Assembly: GCA_003532715.1 (NCBI GenBank)
Contig: DOEZ01000287.1
Coordinates: 1 to 9,520, forward strand
Reading direction: 5' to 3'
From: Planctomycetaceae bacterium
GTDB taxonomy: Bacteria > Planctomycetota > Planctomycetia > Pirellulales > Thermoguttaceae
DNA: 9,520 nt
Of this stretch, positions 1 through 6,993 are shown piece after piece (positions within the stretch are counted from its first letter, which is position 1; every line of letters starts with the position of its first letter). The notes below the pieces were generated by a model. It was given only the letters and a program-made list of their open reading frames with translations, was not told the origin of the DNA and did no database searches. Position numbers and translations under genes: made by a program.

Positions 1-23
1 GAAGGCGATCAACGGAGTCGATC

Positions 24-368
24 ATGGCCGAGAAAACAAGCGGCGAGATGATTCGGGGTAACCTCGATTTGTTGGTTCTCTCCGCGCTGGCGGACGGGGC
101 CAAGTACGGATATCTCATCCAGCAGAGTCTCAACGGGGCAACCGGGGGAATGGTGAGCGTTCAGGCGGGAACGTTGTATCCGCTGCTGCACCGGCTCGAA
201 GCCGAAAAACTCGTGCGGAGCCGATGGGACGACTCGACCGGGCGGAGACGCAAGTGGTACGAGTTGACCACCGCCGGCAGAAAACGGTTGCAGCACCAGG
301 CGGACCAGTGGCGGGAGTACGCGGATTGTCTCTGGCGGGTCTTGCGGCCCGTGCTGGGCGCTTCGTGA
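24..368 (+). CDS. PadR-family transcriptional regulator
   Basis: This 114-residue protein has the length and layout of a minimal PadR winged-helix DNA-binding protein. The N-terminal part (GNLDLLVLSAL, about residues 12-22, then YGYLIQQSL) is the usual start of the PadR fold. The segment around residues 47-66 (AGTLYPLLHRLEAEKLVRS) is the recognition helix and turn typical of the family. It is followed by a beta-wing with basic residues (TGRRRKWYELT) and a C-terminal dimerisation helix (residues 82-105). The ATG at 24 has a GGAG at 14-17 with six-base spacing. Members are usually homodimeric repressors of an adjacent gene, often a membrane protein. Here the next gene starts 17 nt after the stop on the same strand, so the two are probably co-transcribed, and autoregulation is a reasonable inference. 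Only 23 bases lie upstream, so the promoter and operator cannot be seen. The family call is firm; the ligand and targets are unknown. Confidence 0.93.
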   Translation: MAEKTSGEMIRGNLDLLVLSALADGAKYGYLIQQSLNGATGGMVSVQAGTLYPLLHRLEAEKLVRSRWDDSTGRRRKWYELTTAGRKRLQHQADQWREYADCLWRVLRPVLGAS

Positions 369-385
369 CATCCCGCGGGAGGCGC

Positions 386-1540
386 ATGATGAACGACGGG
401 ATTTCGCCCCACGAATTCGACGATTACGTGGGGCTATTGAGCCGGCTGTTGAAGCTGCGCGTTTCGCAGCGGGAGGCGATTTCCGAGGAACTCCGCCTCC
501 ACCTGGAAGAACGTTTCGCGGCGCTTACGGAACAAGGTGTCGCGCCGCGCGAGGCCATTTCGACGGCCTTGGCGGAATTTGGCGACGCGGCCGCGTTGGC
601 CGCGCAATTCTCATCGGTGGCCCGGTTACAGACGAGGAGGTGGATGATGCGTTTCGTTATGACTTCGGCGGTGACGGTCGTGGTCGCCACCATGGTGGCC
701 GTTTCGATGTGGCCCAACGGGGCCGTGCAAATGGGCATGGCGGCGGACCAGACGAGGCAGGCCGACAAAAACGAGCCGGTCGAAGACCCTGAAATGATCG
801 CGAATGCCCAGACGATGGCCAAGCTGCGGGAAATTGGGCAGGTTCAGTTCGTTGATCTAGCACTGGGAGAGGTCGCTGCGTACTTCAGCCAAATGGGCGA
901 GTTCCAGGTCTTCCTCAACAGGAGGGCGTTGGAGGAATATGACATCGGCAGCGACACGCCGATCACGTTCAGCTTGCGTGACGTGCCGATCGAGATGCTT
1001 CTGCGCAAGATGCTCGCGGAACTTGAACTGGCCTACACGATCGAACACGGAGTGGTGATCATCACGACGAGTGACGACGCGGACGCCAACCGAATCATCC
1101 GCGTCTATCGGGTCGATGATCTCGTGCGACCGGGAAAGCCTGCGACGGCCGGCTACCACACGCCGTCCAATTCGGTCGCGGCGGTTTCGAACGAGAATAC
1201 GGGTACCGTGCAGGGTGGTTTCGTCGGAGGTGGAGACGCGGGACGGGTTATTCTGGCATCGCAATTGGCGCAGATACAGGGCGGTCTCGGCGGCGGTGGA
1301 GACGCAGGGGTCGGCATGACTCGCCGGCCGACGTCCACGGGCAACGCCGACATGGATGCTCTCATCGATCTGATCACCCGGGTGGTTGACCAGGACACTT
1401 GGGAGATGGCCGGGGGAGGGGGAGTGATCGCGGAGTATCGCGGCGCGTTGGTTATTACGCAGCCGATGCATGTCCACATGAAGATCGAGAAACTGCTCGA
1501 CGACCTTCGACGGGCGATCCCGGCCGAGGATGAGCAGTAA
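386..1540 (+). CDS. Membrane protein with PadR-associated helical N-terminal domain, one TM segment and an STN/secretin-like C-terminal region
   Basis: The protein has 384 residues from the first of two tandem ATGs (386 and 389). A GGGAGG at 377-382 serves both, and the second ATG is better spaced. The frame is open upstream to 224, but that part overlaps padR and was excluded. Residues 8-80 are helical and charged (EELRLHLEERFAALTEQGVAPREA…ALAEFGDA), like the HAAS/DUF1700/permease-prefix domains often encoded beside PadR regulators. Residues 89-108 are one hydrophobic TM segment. Residues about 150-228 resemble an STN (secretin/TonB short N-terminal) domain: a 'VDLALGEVAAYFSQM' helix, 'TPITFSLRDVPIEMLLRKML', then 'YTIEHGVVIITT'. 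'RVYRVDDLV' (239-247) and the end (about 325-377, with DLITRVVDQDTW and HVHMKIEKLLDDLRR) match the style of planctomycete secretin-like proteins. Between them is a Gly-rich linker with two copies of a GGGDAG motif (281-286, 303-308). I infer a cytoplasmic helical domain that works with PadR and a periplasmic STN sensor. The function is not proven. Confidence 0.85.
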   Translation: MMNDGISPHEFDDYVGLLSRLLKLRVSQREAISEELRLHLEERFAALTEQGVAPREAISTALAEFGDAAALAAQFSSVARLQTRRWMMRFVMTSAVTVVVATMVAVSMWPNGAVQMGMAADQTRQADKNEPVEDPEMIANAQTMAKLREIGQVQFVDLALGEVAAYFSQMGEFQVFLNRRALEEYDIGSDTPITFSLRDVPIEMLLRKMLAELELAYTIEHGVVIITTSDDADANRIIRVYRVDDLVRPGKPATAGYHTPSNSVAAVSNENTGTVQGGFVGGGDAGRVILASQLAQIQGGLGGGGDAGVGMTRRPTSTGNADMDALIDLITRVVDQDTWEMAGGGGVIAEYRGALVITQPMHVHMKIEKLLDDLRRAIPAEDEQ

Positions 1541-1558
1541 GCCAGTCCTCAAGACCGT

Positions 1559-1635
1559 GGGGTGGCGCGACGAGCGGCCGATCAAAGGCCATCGGTTTTG
1601 TTGAGCGTCGCCCCGGCCGCTCGTCGCCCCACCCC
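1559..1635. repeat. Long imperfect palindrome, copy 1 of a two-copy dispersed element
   Basis: The arms at 1559-1580 and 1614-1635 are 22 bases long and pair with one mismatch (C at 1566). They enclose a 33-base loop (1581-1613). The arm core is GGCGACGAGCGGCCG-like and is shared with the element at 4945-5017, which has an equally long and partly matching loop (21 of 33 positions). It lies between the ends of two convergent genes (stops at 1540 and 1649), so as RNA it could form a bidirectional terminator or a 3'-end-protecting hairpin. No T-run follows either arm. I read it as a dispersed palindromic repeat (REP/MITE-like) that may have been recruited as a 3'-end structure. Confidence 0.8.
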
Positions 1636-1648
1636 GCGTTGGTGGAAG

Positions 1649-2041
1649 TCAGAAACTCCTTCCCTGGCGTAGCCCCGCGATTACGCCGTGGACGGTTGCT
1701 ATGATTGCCGCAATGAAAGAAATGCCGCAGACGTCCAGGGATCCCCTAGGGAAGTCATACACATAGGCAGTTCCGGTTGCGTAACAGAAGAGGGCCAAGG
1801 CGATCATGCCCAGATGGTACCATGCGACAAACGCGATCATTATGGATGTCAGTGTGCCAGTTCGGAACAACCAGATGATGAAGAACAGTGTTGCGACAAG
1901 GATGATACAAACAAGACATGCAAAGGCGTCCGGGAGAACAGCCAGTGGAATCCACAGGCCCACCGTAACCAACGCAGCAAGAGTCAACGCCAGAAACGAA
2001 GATCGCGGATAGCGGAGGTACCACCGTTCGTGATAGTGCAT
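1649..2041 (-). CDS. Small four-TM membrane protein of unknown function
   Basis: I do not recognise a family. The 130-residue protein is strongly hydrophobic, with likely membrane segments at about residues 16-35, 38-58, 65-88 and 105-123. It has a basic N-terminus (MHYHERWYLRYPRSS) and a basic C-terminus (GLRQGRSF), which suggests both ends face the cytoplasm. The ATG at 2041 is the first standard start in the frame but lacks a convincing ribosome binding site. The frame continues upstream for 19 plausible codons (charged, reading RDDERLSDEIASRI) to an ACG at 2096-2098. That ACG sits five bases after a perfect AGGAGG (2104-2109). The true start may therefore be non-standard or mutated, giving a protein of about 149 residues. 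It ends convergently with the STN membrane protein, with the palindrome between them. Codon use is less GC-biased than in its neighbours, which could indicate a newer or less constrained gene. Confidence 0.6.
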   Translation of the reverse strand: MHYHERWYLRYPRSSFLALTLAALVTVGLWIPLAVLPDAFACLVCIILVATLFFIIWLFRTGTLTSIMIAFVAWYHLGMIALALFCYATGTAYVYDFPRGSLDVCGISFIAAIIATVHGVIAGLRQGRSF

Positions 2042-2103
2042 TCCGCCACACGCAATTCTTGACGCAATCTCGTCGGAAAGCCTCTCGTCGTCTCGCGTGA
2101 TTG

Positions 2104-2109
2104 CCTCCT
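2104..2109 (-). promoter_or_regulatory. Perfect AGGAGG Shine-Dalgarno overlapping a TAG stop, without an ATG/GTG/TTG after it
   Basis: On the minus strand AGGAGG occupies 2109-2104 and overlaps the TAG at 2110-2108 that ends the relic frame. The next codons in the frame of the small membrane protein are ATC (2101-2099) and ACG (2098-2096). The ACG has ideal five-base spacing. This suggests that translation of the membrane protein starts, or once started, here instead of at the ATG at 2041. Confidence 0.4.
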
Positions 2110-2203
2110 ACTCCTCGACTGCAACCTCCACACCTACCACTCGTCCAAAACGATCGAACTCGATCTGCCGCATTTCACGAATTCGCCAAGCCGCACGCAC
2201 TAG
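2106..2203 (-). pseudogene. Relic of the 3' end of a lipase-like gene
   Basis: Bases 2106-2170 match 3541-3605, the last codons and stop of the lipase-like gene, at 55 of 65 positions by my hand alignment, with mostly transition differences. In the same reading frame the relic encodes IEFDRFGRVVGVEVAVEE and a TAG stop; the intact gene ends IEFDRFGRVVGAEATIKE and TAG. Similarity stops abruptly on the N-terminal side, and only about 32 codons lie between this stop and the stop of the acyltransferase (2204-2206), which is in the same frame. A 30-codon ORF could begin at the GTG at 2200-2198, but I see no reason to call it a working gene. It is best read as the tail left after duplication and deletion of a lipase paralogue. 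Confidence 0.55.
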
Positions 2204-3394
2204 CTACTCCACCCGGCGGTGCAGATCGAGCATTGCCTGAACCTGCCGTTCGAGACGATCGGTCAGCTCCACGGCGCTCGCGCGCGACCCTCGCGTGCTC
2301 TCAACCGCAATGGGCTCGCCCAGCCGAATGGTCACCTTGCGAGCCGCACGGATCGTCGGCGAGTACTTGCCCAGCACGTCCTCTTCGAACTTGTCGATCG
2401 TCTCGGCCAAACGTTCGATGCTCGGCTGCTCGGCCACGTAGTTGCCCGGGTAGCTGAATGCCTGGACTACGAGGAACAAGTCGTCCAATTCGTCGTTGAC
2501 CTGTTTGCGCCCCGGGTCGTCGCGAGCCATCGTTTCGAGCTTCTCGAGCGCGAGCCGTCGCAGTTGTTTGGTTCGCTCGGGGATGGTTCGCCCGTCTGGA
2601 TCGATTCCATGTCGCGTTTCCAGCCGATCGAGCAGATAATTCGCAAGAGCCTTGGTTCGTTCGGGCAGCGTGCCGGGCATGGCGCGCTCGTGAAATTCGA
2701 TCTCCTTGATCGACATGGCCGCCTCGGCGAAACGATAGATTCGTTCGACCAGCGAACGGTCCGGCTGCGGACGCCAGTGGATGTGACGCTCCAATTCGGC
2801 CATCGTCGTCAGCAGTGTGGGCGTCGGATCTTCCAGATACTCGTACTTCAATGCGCAAGGGACACACTGAATGTGGCGTTTCGCCCGCTTGGCCGCCGAC
2901 AAGGCCACCATGGCCGCGCCCTCGCGAAAGGGTGTCACGCGGTCGTTGCAGTGATAGACTTCGCCCTCTGGGAAGATGACCAAGGGAAAGGGCTGTCTCT
3001 GGACGATATCGACCGCTTGCTTGAATGCCCGAAGATCAGTGCCCTCGCGGTCGACGCTGAACACACCGTGCCATTGCAGCGCTCGCCGGCCGAGGCGCGT
3101 GCGCGTCGTGAAGACGTGCCAGGTGGCCATGAAATAGAACGGTCGACCGACGCGGTCCGACATCGCGTACATGCTATGAGCGTCGGCGTGGGTAGGGTGG
3201 TTGGGCGTGATCAACATGCCGTGGCCGGCGGCCAATGCTTCACGCACCGGCTCCAGGCCATGCACCTCGATCTCGATCAGCCTCTGCTCCCGGACGCGCA
3301 GACGCTGGCGAAGCAATCGCAACAAACGAACCATCCGGGGTTTCAATTTAGGTGGCCACCATTGCGGCGGCGGTGCGATGCGATATGGGTTCAT
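2204..3394 (-). CDS. PlsC-type lysophospholipid/glycerolipid acyltransferase family protein
   Basis: The protein has 396 residues. The acyltransferase signature HX4D is present as NHPTHAD (H66, D71) and is the expected catalytic pair. The substrate-binding block FPEG is at residues 141-144, followed by the FREGAAMVAL block (about 156-165) and a conserved 'VPCALKY' strand (178-184). By family knowledge it transfers an acyl group from acyl-ACP or acyl-CoA to a lysophospholipid or related acceptor on the cytoplasmic membrane face. No clear TM segment is present; a basic amphipathic stretch (residues 17-40) could bind membrane. The catalytic domain ends near 190. The remaining 200 residues are a helical extension, longer than in ordinary PlsC. 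It contains an internal duplication, PERTKALANYLLDRLET (244-260) and PERTKQLRRLALEKLET (272-288), and a final strand-rich piece (KVTIRLGEPIAVE). The ATG at 3394 has only a weak upstream CGGA. It lies 148 bp after the lipase-like gene on the same strand, so a shared role in lipid turnover is possible. Confidence 0.88.
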   Translation of the reverse strand: MNPYRIAPPPQWWPPKLKPRMVRLLRLLRQRLRVREQRLIEIEVHGLEPVREALAAGHGMLITPNHPTHADAHSMYAMSDRVGRPFYFMATWHVFTTRTRLGRRALQWHGVFSVDREGTDLRAFKQAVDIVQRQPFPLVIFPEGEVYHCNDRVTPFREGAAMVALSAAKRAKRHIQCVPCALKYEYLEDPTPTLLTTMAELERHIHWRPQPDRSLVERIYRFAEAAMSIKEIEFHERAMPGTLPERTKALANYLLDRLETRHGIDPDGRTIPERTKQLRRLALEKLETMARDDPGRKQVNDELDDLFLVVQAFSYPGNYVAEQPSIERLAETIDKFEEDVLGKYSPTIRAARKVTIRLGEPIAVESTRGSRASAVELTDRLERQVQAMLDLHRRVE

Positions 3395-3542
3395 GTGTTC
3401 GGTCCGCTTGCGAGATGCCAGAATCTCTTCGCCGAACGATTTTGGAAGATCATCATGTCAAAACCAGGAAGCAATCAGCGAAGATTAGCGTGTATCAGTG
3501 TTCCAAAACCGTGCTTCGTGTTACCGCGATTCCTTGTCCTTC

Positions 3543-4877
3543 CTACTCCTTGATTGTAGCCTCCGCACCCACCACTCGTCCGAAACGGTCGAACTCGATA
3601 TGCAGAGTCCCTCGGCCATGCGTTTTCTGCCGTCGCAAGGGCATTGCGCGAGGCACCGACGTCGCCTCCCCATCGAACTCATACGAGCGTACTTGTCCTT
3701 CCTGTTTGACGAGTTGAAACCGCGCGAGGTCTACTTCGCGGACCTCGGAGGCTCGGTGTTGGCGGAGCGTTTCCCATTCGATTAGGCCGACGGCATGTAG
3801 TCGAGCCTGGCGATCGAGCCACTCAGCGAATTTGTCGAAATCGCACGGTTTCCACGGACTCGAGTTCTCGGTCAGAAACTCAGCGACAAGTTGCTGAACG
3901 CCCTCGTCCAGCGGCGCCGCGCCGTGGACGCGCCGCCCCCCGGGCCCGCGAGACGGATCGTCCACGCGAGCGAGCGCATACTGAATAGGAAGCCCCGAGG
4001 CTTCCTCGTAACGCGCCGCGCACGGCGCGAGACGAAGGTTCTGACTCAGCACGTGGACCAACTGGTCGCCCCCCTCGCGATAATCGACCGGCAATCGCGC
4101 GACGAAACGGGCATCGATCCGTTCCTTATAGGCATCGCCCTTGCCGCGAACGTCGGCGGAAAAGCCTCGCACGACGATCGACGCGAAACGAACCTCGTCG
4201 GGTAAGTCGAGATCGGTGTTGAGTCGAACAATCAGCGGGGCGTCGTGCTTGAGCGACGTGGCCCGGGTGCCCAGCAGGTCGCCCACTTGCGATGCAACGG
4301 CCGCGCCCAGGTGCGGCGTGGCAATCGTGACAAGCCGATCGACGTCGCCTCGGTAAGGAACGCCCGGCAGAGCACCTTGAAGGTACGTTCTGGCGGCCAG
4401 TCCGCCGGCGCTGTGGACGACCACATCAACCTTGCGTGCCCCCGTGAAACGGCACAGTTGCCTGACGGCCTCGGCCAGTTCGAGACCCTTGTGGGCCAGC
4501 CCGTCGGTGTTGGCGGCGGCCGAGAACTCGAGCACGAAGAGCCGTGCATCGCGCGGTTCGACCGTGGCGCCGTTCGGATCGAGACACGCGGGCATTTCGA
4601 GCGTGCCGCGTCCGGCCTTCAAGGTTCCGCCGTAGGACCAACCCTGGTTCTCGAGAAAACCGACCATGCCGGTCCACTGCTCGCGGCCTTCGGCATCTTT
4701 TTCGAGCGACCCCCAGACAGGCTTGGGTATGTCGACGTCCCATGCCATGCCGTGGACCAACAGGACGGGCCGCTTGTCGGCGGCAACTCCCGTGGCAACG
4801 CCGGCCGAGACAACAATCAAGCAGCAAGCGGCCGCAAGAAGGATGAAACGGACGGCTCTGCGGCAAGTCCTTCGCAT
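3543..4877 (-). CDS. Exported alpha/beta-hydrolase, lipase-like
   Basis: The 444-residue protein begins with a signal peptide (basic n-region, hydrophobic residues 11-30, likely cleavage near A33), so it should act outside the cytoplasmic membrane. PVLLVHG (37-43) is the oxyanion-hole strand and loop. The nucleophile elbow is VHSAGG, giving S156; the usual first Gly of GxSxG is Val (V154). D271 (EGGDQLVHVLSQ) and H318 (RRVHGAAPLDEGVQQLVAEFL) are at the expected places for the other triad members. 'TIATPHLGA' (184-192) is typical of triacylglycerol-lipase-like and PGAP1-like hydrolases. Residues about 340-444 form an extra C-terminal domain that I do not recognise. Its last 18 codons are duplicated as a relic near 2106-2170. 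The ATG at 4877 has a GGAG eight bases upstream. The gene is downstream of the DUF6798-like gene across a palindrome, and upstream of an acyltransferase. The substrate is unknown; esterase activity is the likely reaction. Confidence 0.85.
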   Translation of the reverse strand: MRRTCRRAVRFILLAAACCLIVVSAGVATGVAADKRPVLLVHGMAWDVDIPKPVWGSLEKDAEGREQWTGMVGFLENQGWSYGGTLKAGRGTLEMPACLDPNGATVEPRDARLFVLEFSAAANTDGLAHKGLELAEAVRQLCRFTGARKVDVVVHSAGGLAARTYLQGALPGVPYRGDVDRLVTIATPHLGAAVASQVGDLLGTRATSLKHDAPLIVRLNTDLDLPDEVRFASIVVRGFSADVRGKGDAYKERIDARFVARLPVDYREGGDQLVHVLSQNLRLAPCAARYEEASGLPIQYALARVDDPSRGPGGRRVHGAAPLDEGVQQLVAEFLTENSSPWKPCDFDKFAEWLDRQARLHAVGLIEWETLRQHRASEVREVDLARFQLVKQEGQVRSYEFDGEATSVPRAMPLRRQKTHGRGTLHIEFDRFGRVVGAEATIKE

Positions 4878-4944
4878 ATTGCCATCTCCGTGTGGGGTAA
4901 TGTTGCTTGTGGAAAATCTGATCGACGCGAATAGATAAACGTAC

Positions 4945-5017
4945 GGTGGGGCGACGAGCGGCCGGTCATGGACGATCGATTCTGTTCGACGCTGCCCCGG
5001 CCGCTCGTCGCCCCACC
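4945..5017. repeat. Perfect long palindrome, copy 2 of the dispersed element
   Basis: The arms at 4945-4964 and 4998-5017 are 20 bases long and perfectly complementary. The loop is 33 bases (4965-4997). The arms match the element at 1559-1635 and the loops share 21 of 33 positions in the same orientation, so the two are copies of one element. The right arm ends one base before the stop codon (5018-5020) of the DUF6798-like gene. On the minus strand it therefore forms a hairpin immediately after that gene and before the lipase-like gene. It could attenuate or terminate transcription, or protect the upstream mRNA. Confidence 0.82.
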
Positions 5018-6577
5018 CTACTCAAGCTGATAAACGATAAAAGAGTTGTTTTCGTAGACCACGGGCAAATTGAGTCGCGGTTCTGTCACGGTCAATACGT
5101 AGCTGGCGTTGTAGTGCCGTCCGAGTAGGACTAGCCGATATTCGCCCTGTTCGGCCAGCGAATCGAACCACCGCCGGTCCGCGTCTTCACTGCCGGTCGC
5201 GTGAACCCAACCGTTTCGATCCCACCACTCGACGATCGAAGCCGCATCTTGCGGAATGTCTTTCCAGTTGACGACCTCGGCGCGGTTGGCGTACCACTTG
5301 AAGGTGCGCGATAGGCGGGGCGTCAGGAAGACGGCATCGTCGGGAATCTCGCCGGAGGAGGCGATCCACCGACATGCGTCGCGCCAGTCGGCGAAACCAA
5401 TCCGCTCGGCCGGCATGACGCGAATCTCGCGGCCCGCGACGAGTTCGCCGGCGTTCCAGCCGACAAAGCCCAGGGCCAGGACGGCGAAGAGAACGCCGGC
5501 CGCGCGAGCCAGCGACGGCCTGAGCGGGCGAAGTTGTTCGATCAACACGGGCGTTCCCAGTGCGAGGCCGATCGGCACGGCGATGTCGGATAGGCGGAAC
5601 CAATAGAATCGCAACAGGGCCGCCGCGCGGTCGGGCTGCCCGGCCAAAGCGTGGCAGATCACGATGCCGGCCATGCACAGGGCGATCGAACCAGCCACGA
5701 AGCAGTGGAGTCGCCAGACGGGCTGCTTCTCCGACGTCTTCCATCGAACCAGCGCCCAGACAAACAGCATCGCGGCGAACCGCAACAGGACATGAGCCGG
5801 AAATCGGGCCGGATTGAGATGGTGGGGGAGCCTCGCGAAGACATAGATCTCATTCGCTCGCGATGCGACCGACGCATCGACGCCCCACCCCAGAAGCAGC
5901 GCCGGAATGAGGCCCGGCAGGGAGATCGCGAACCCGCCGAGCAGTCCGGGCGTCATCGAGCGAAGCGTCGGCCGCCGGTCGGGGCCGAGCAGAAACCACG
6001 CCAGGCCGGCGGCCACCACCGCCCATCCGCCGACGATCACGTGGATCATCGACGCGCCGCCGAAGCAGAGCCACGTTCGATTCCAGCGGTCGCGCAGAAG
6101 GCATTCGAGGCCGAGCAACACGAGAACGTAGGCAAAACCCTTGGCTTCGACCCCGCCGACCATCCATTCGCCCGCCATCTGAAAACGGTCGATCAACAGC
6201 AGCGCGATTGCGGCGGTAGCCACCGACCACCACCGCCGGGGCAGAGCGGCCCAACTCAGCCGCCGCCACGACCAGGCCAGCAGCCACCACGTTGCCACGC
6301 GGCCCGTCCATGCCAAGGCCACGGGCGAGAGCCACAACGAAAGCCAGCCGAAGCCGTAGTAGAACACCCAGTGGGCATCGGTCGAATCGAGGAAGAAATC
6401 CCCTTTCGCCCACTCGGGGTTCCAGAAATGGACCGCCTTGCCCAGGTAATGGACTTCGTTGACGTCCGGGACCGGCCACGCTCCGTACAGGGCAAAAACC
6501 ACGAAGACCAGGCCGATTTCGGCCAACACCAAGAGCCATCGAACGAGAATTGGCGATCGTGTGGCGAGCGGGACCAT
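5018..6577 (-). CDS. Polytopic membrane protein, DUF6798-like
   Basis: The protein has 519 residues from the ATG at 6577. The open frame extends to a TTG at 6697, but those 40 codons are AT-richer and lack TM or domain character, so I chose the ATG just before the first TM segment (residues 12-31). After it comes a conserved-looking loop (PDVNEVHYLGKAVHFWNP…GDFFLDSTDAHWVFY, about 37-73), reminiscent of GT-C-type membrane proteins. Some nine to eleven further hydrophobic segments run to about residue 373. A soluble C-terminal domain (about 395-519) begins FADWRDACRWIASSGEIPDDAVFLTPR and includes FKWYANRAEVVNWKDIPQDA. I associate this pattern with the planctomycete DUF6798 family, by memory and without a search. 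The enzymatic role is unknown. A GT-C-like lipid-linked sugar transferase is one possibility; no catalytic residues can be named. A TATACT at about 6634-6639 on the minus strand is a possible -10 box. Confidence 0.8.
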   Translation of the reverse strand: MVPLATRSPILVRWLLVLAEIGLVFVVFALYGAWPVPDVNEVHYLGKAVHFWNPEWAKGDFFLDSTDAHWVFYYGFGWLSLWLSPVALAWTGRVATWWLLAWSWRRLSWAALPRRWWSVATAAIALLLIDRFQMAGEWMVGGVEAKGFAYVLVLLGLECLLRDRWNRTWLCFGGASMIHVIVGGWAVVAAGLAWFLLGPDRRPTLRSMTPGLLGGFAISLPGLIPALLLGWGVDASVASRANEIYVFARLPHHLNPARFPAHVLLRFAAMLFVWALVRWKTSEKQPVWRLHCFVAGSIALCMAGIVICHALAGQPDRAAALLRFYWFRLSDIAVPIGLALGTPVLIEQLRPLRPSLARAAGVLFAVLALGFVGWNAGELVAGREIRVMPAERIGFADWRDACRWIASSGEIPDDAVFLTPRLSRTFKWYANRAEVVNWKDIPQDAASIVEWWDRNGWVHATGSEDADRRWFDSLAEQGEYRLVLLGRHYNASYVLTVTEPRLNLPVVYENNSFIVYQLE

Positions 6578-6895
6578 GACGCGATGGATATAAGTGTCAA
6601 ATGAAACAAATTGGCGACATGCAATACGCGGACCAGTATAACGTTCGGCACGCCCCTGTTCAGCCCAGCCGAAGAATTCGTGTGCCGCACGTCTCAAAAT
6701 GGGTCAAGTGGATACTCTGGGGCTTTTTTTAATGCTTCATGAAAGAGCGAACTGAACGATTTGCTGGTTGCCGGCGTAGGTTACATCCTGTCGAAACGGC
6801 CGTTTGGCGATTCGGCGGCGAGGCAACGTGGGCGATGCGGCGTCTAGTCGGGATTGCTCACGAGCCTGTGATTTCGGCGCGATGTGCAAAACACA

Positions 6896-6952
6896 AGCCC
6901 GAAGCGCGAGCGAGGAGAAACCGTTTCAGAACCCTCGCTTGCGCTTCGGGCT
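6896..6952. repeat. Inverted repeat, planctomycete-type 'AGCCCGAAGCGC' hairpin
   Basis: Arms at 6896-6915 and 6933-6952 (AGCCCGAAGCGCGAGCGAGG and its complement) pair over 20 bases with a single mismatch around a 17-base loop. I recall very similar sequences as abundant intergenic repeats in Pirellula-like genomes, but could not check this here. It is unrelated in sequence to the palindromes at 1559 and 4945. It lies about 40 bases upstream of the candidate promoter, so it may simply be an inserted repeat rather than a terminator. Confidence 0.75.
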
Positions 6953-6993
6953 AGTATGGGCTAGTGAATAATCCGGACTGGTTGGGTTTTCTC

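Noticed and set aside
1190..1320. Gly-rich repeated GGGDAG coding stretch as a DNA tandem repeat
   Set aside because: Only two imperfect copies separated by a different sequence; treated as a protein linker feature.
2219..3553. 444-codon plus-strand ORF opposite the acyltransferase
   Set aside because: Antisense shadow of a gene with clear catalytic motifs; its translation has no recognisable domain.
6578..6697. Forty-codon N-terminal extension of the DUF6798-like protein from a TTG
   Set aside because: AT-richer codons, no ribosome binding site and no domain character; the ATG at 6577 directly before the first TM segment is preferred.
6715..6732. T-run of eight bases as a rho-independent terminator
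   Set aside because: No stable stem lies directly before it on either strand, and no gene ends there.
6760..6840. Short open stretch reading LNDLLVAGVGYILSKRPFGD in another plus frame
   Set aside because: Looks slightly protein-like but is only about 34 codons between stops with no start; cannot be separated from chance.
6739..6954. 71-codon plus-strand ORF
   Set aside because: No recognisable domain or good ribosome binding site; its last third is the inverted repeat at 6896-6952 translated, a common source of false small genes.
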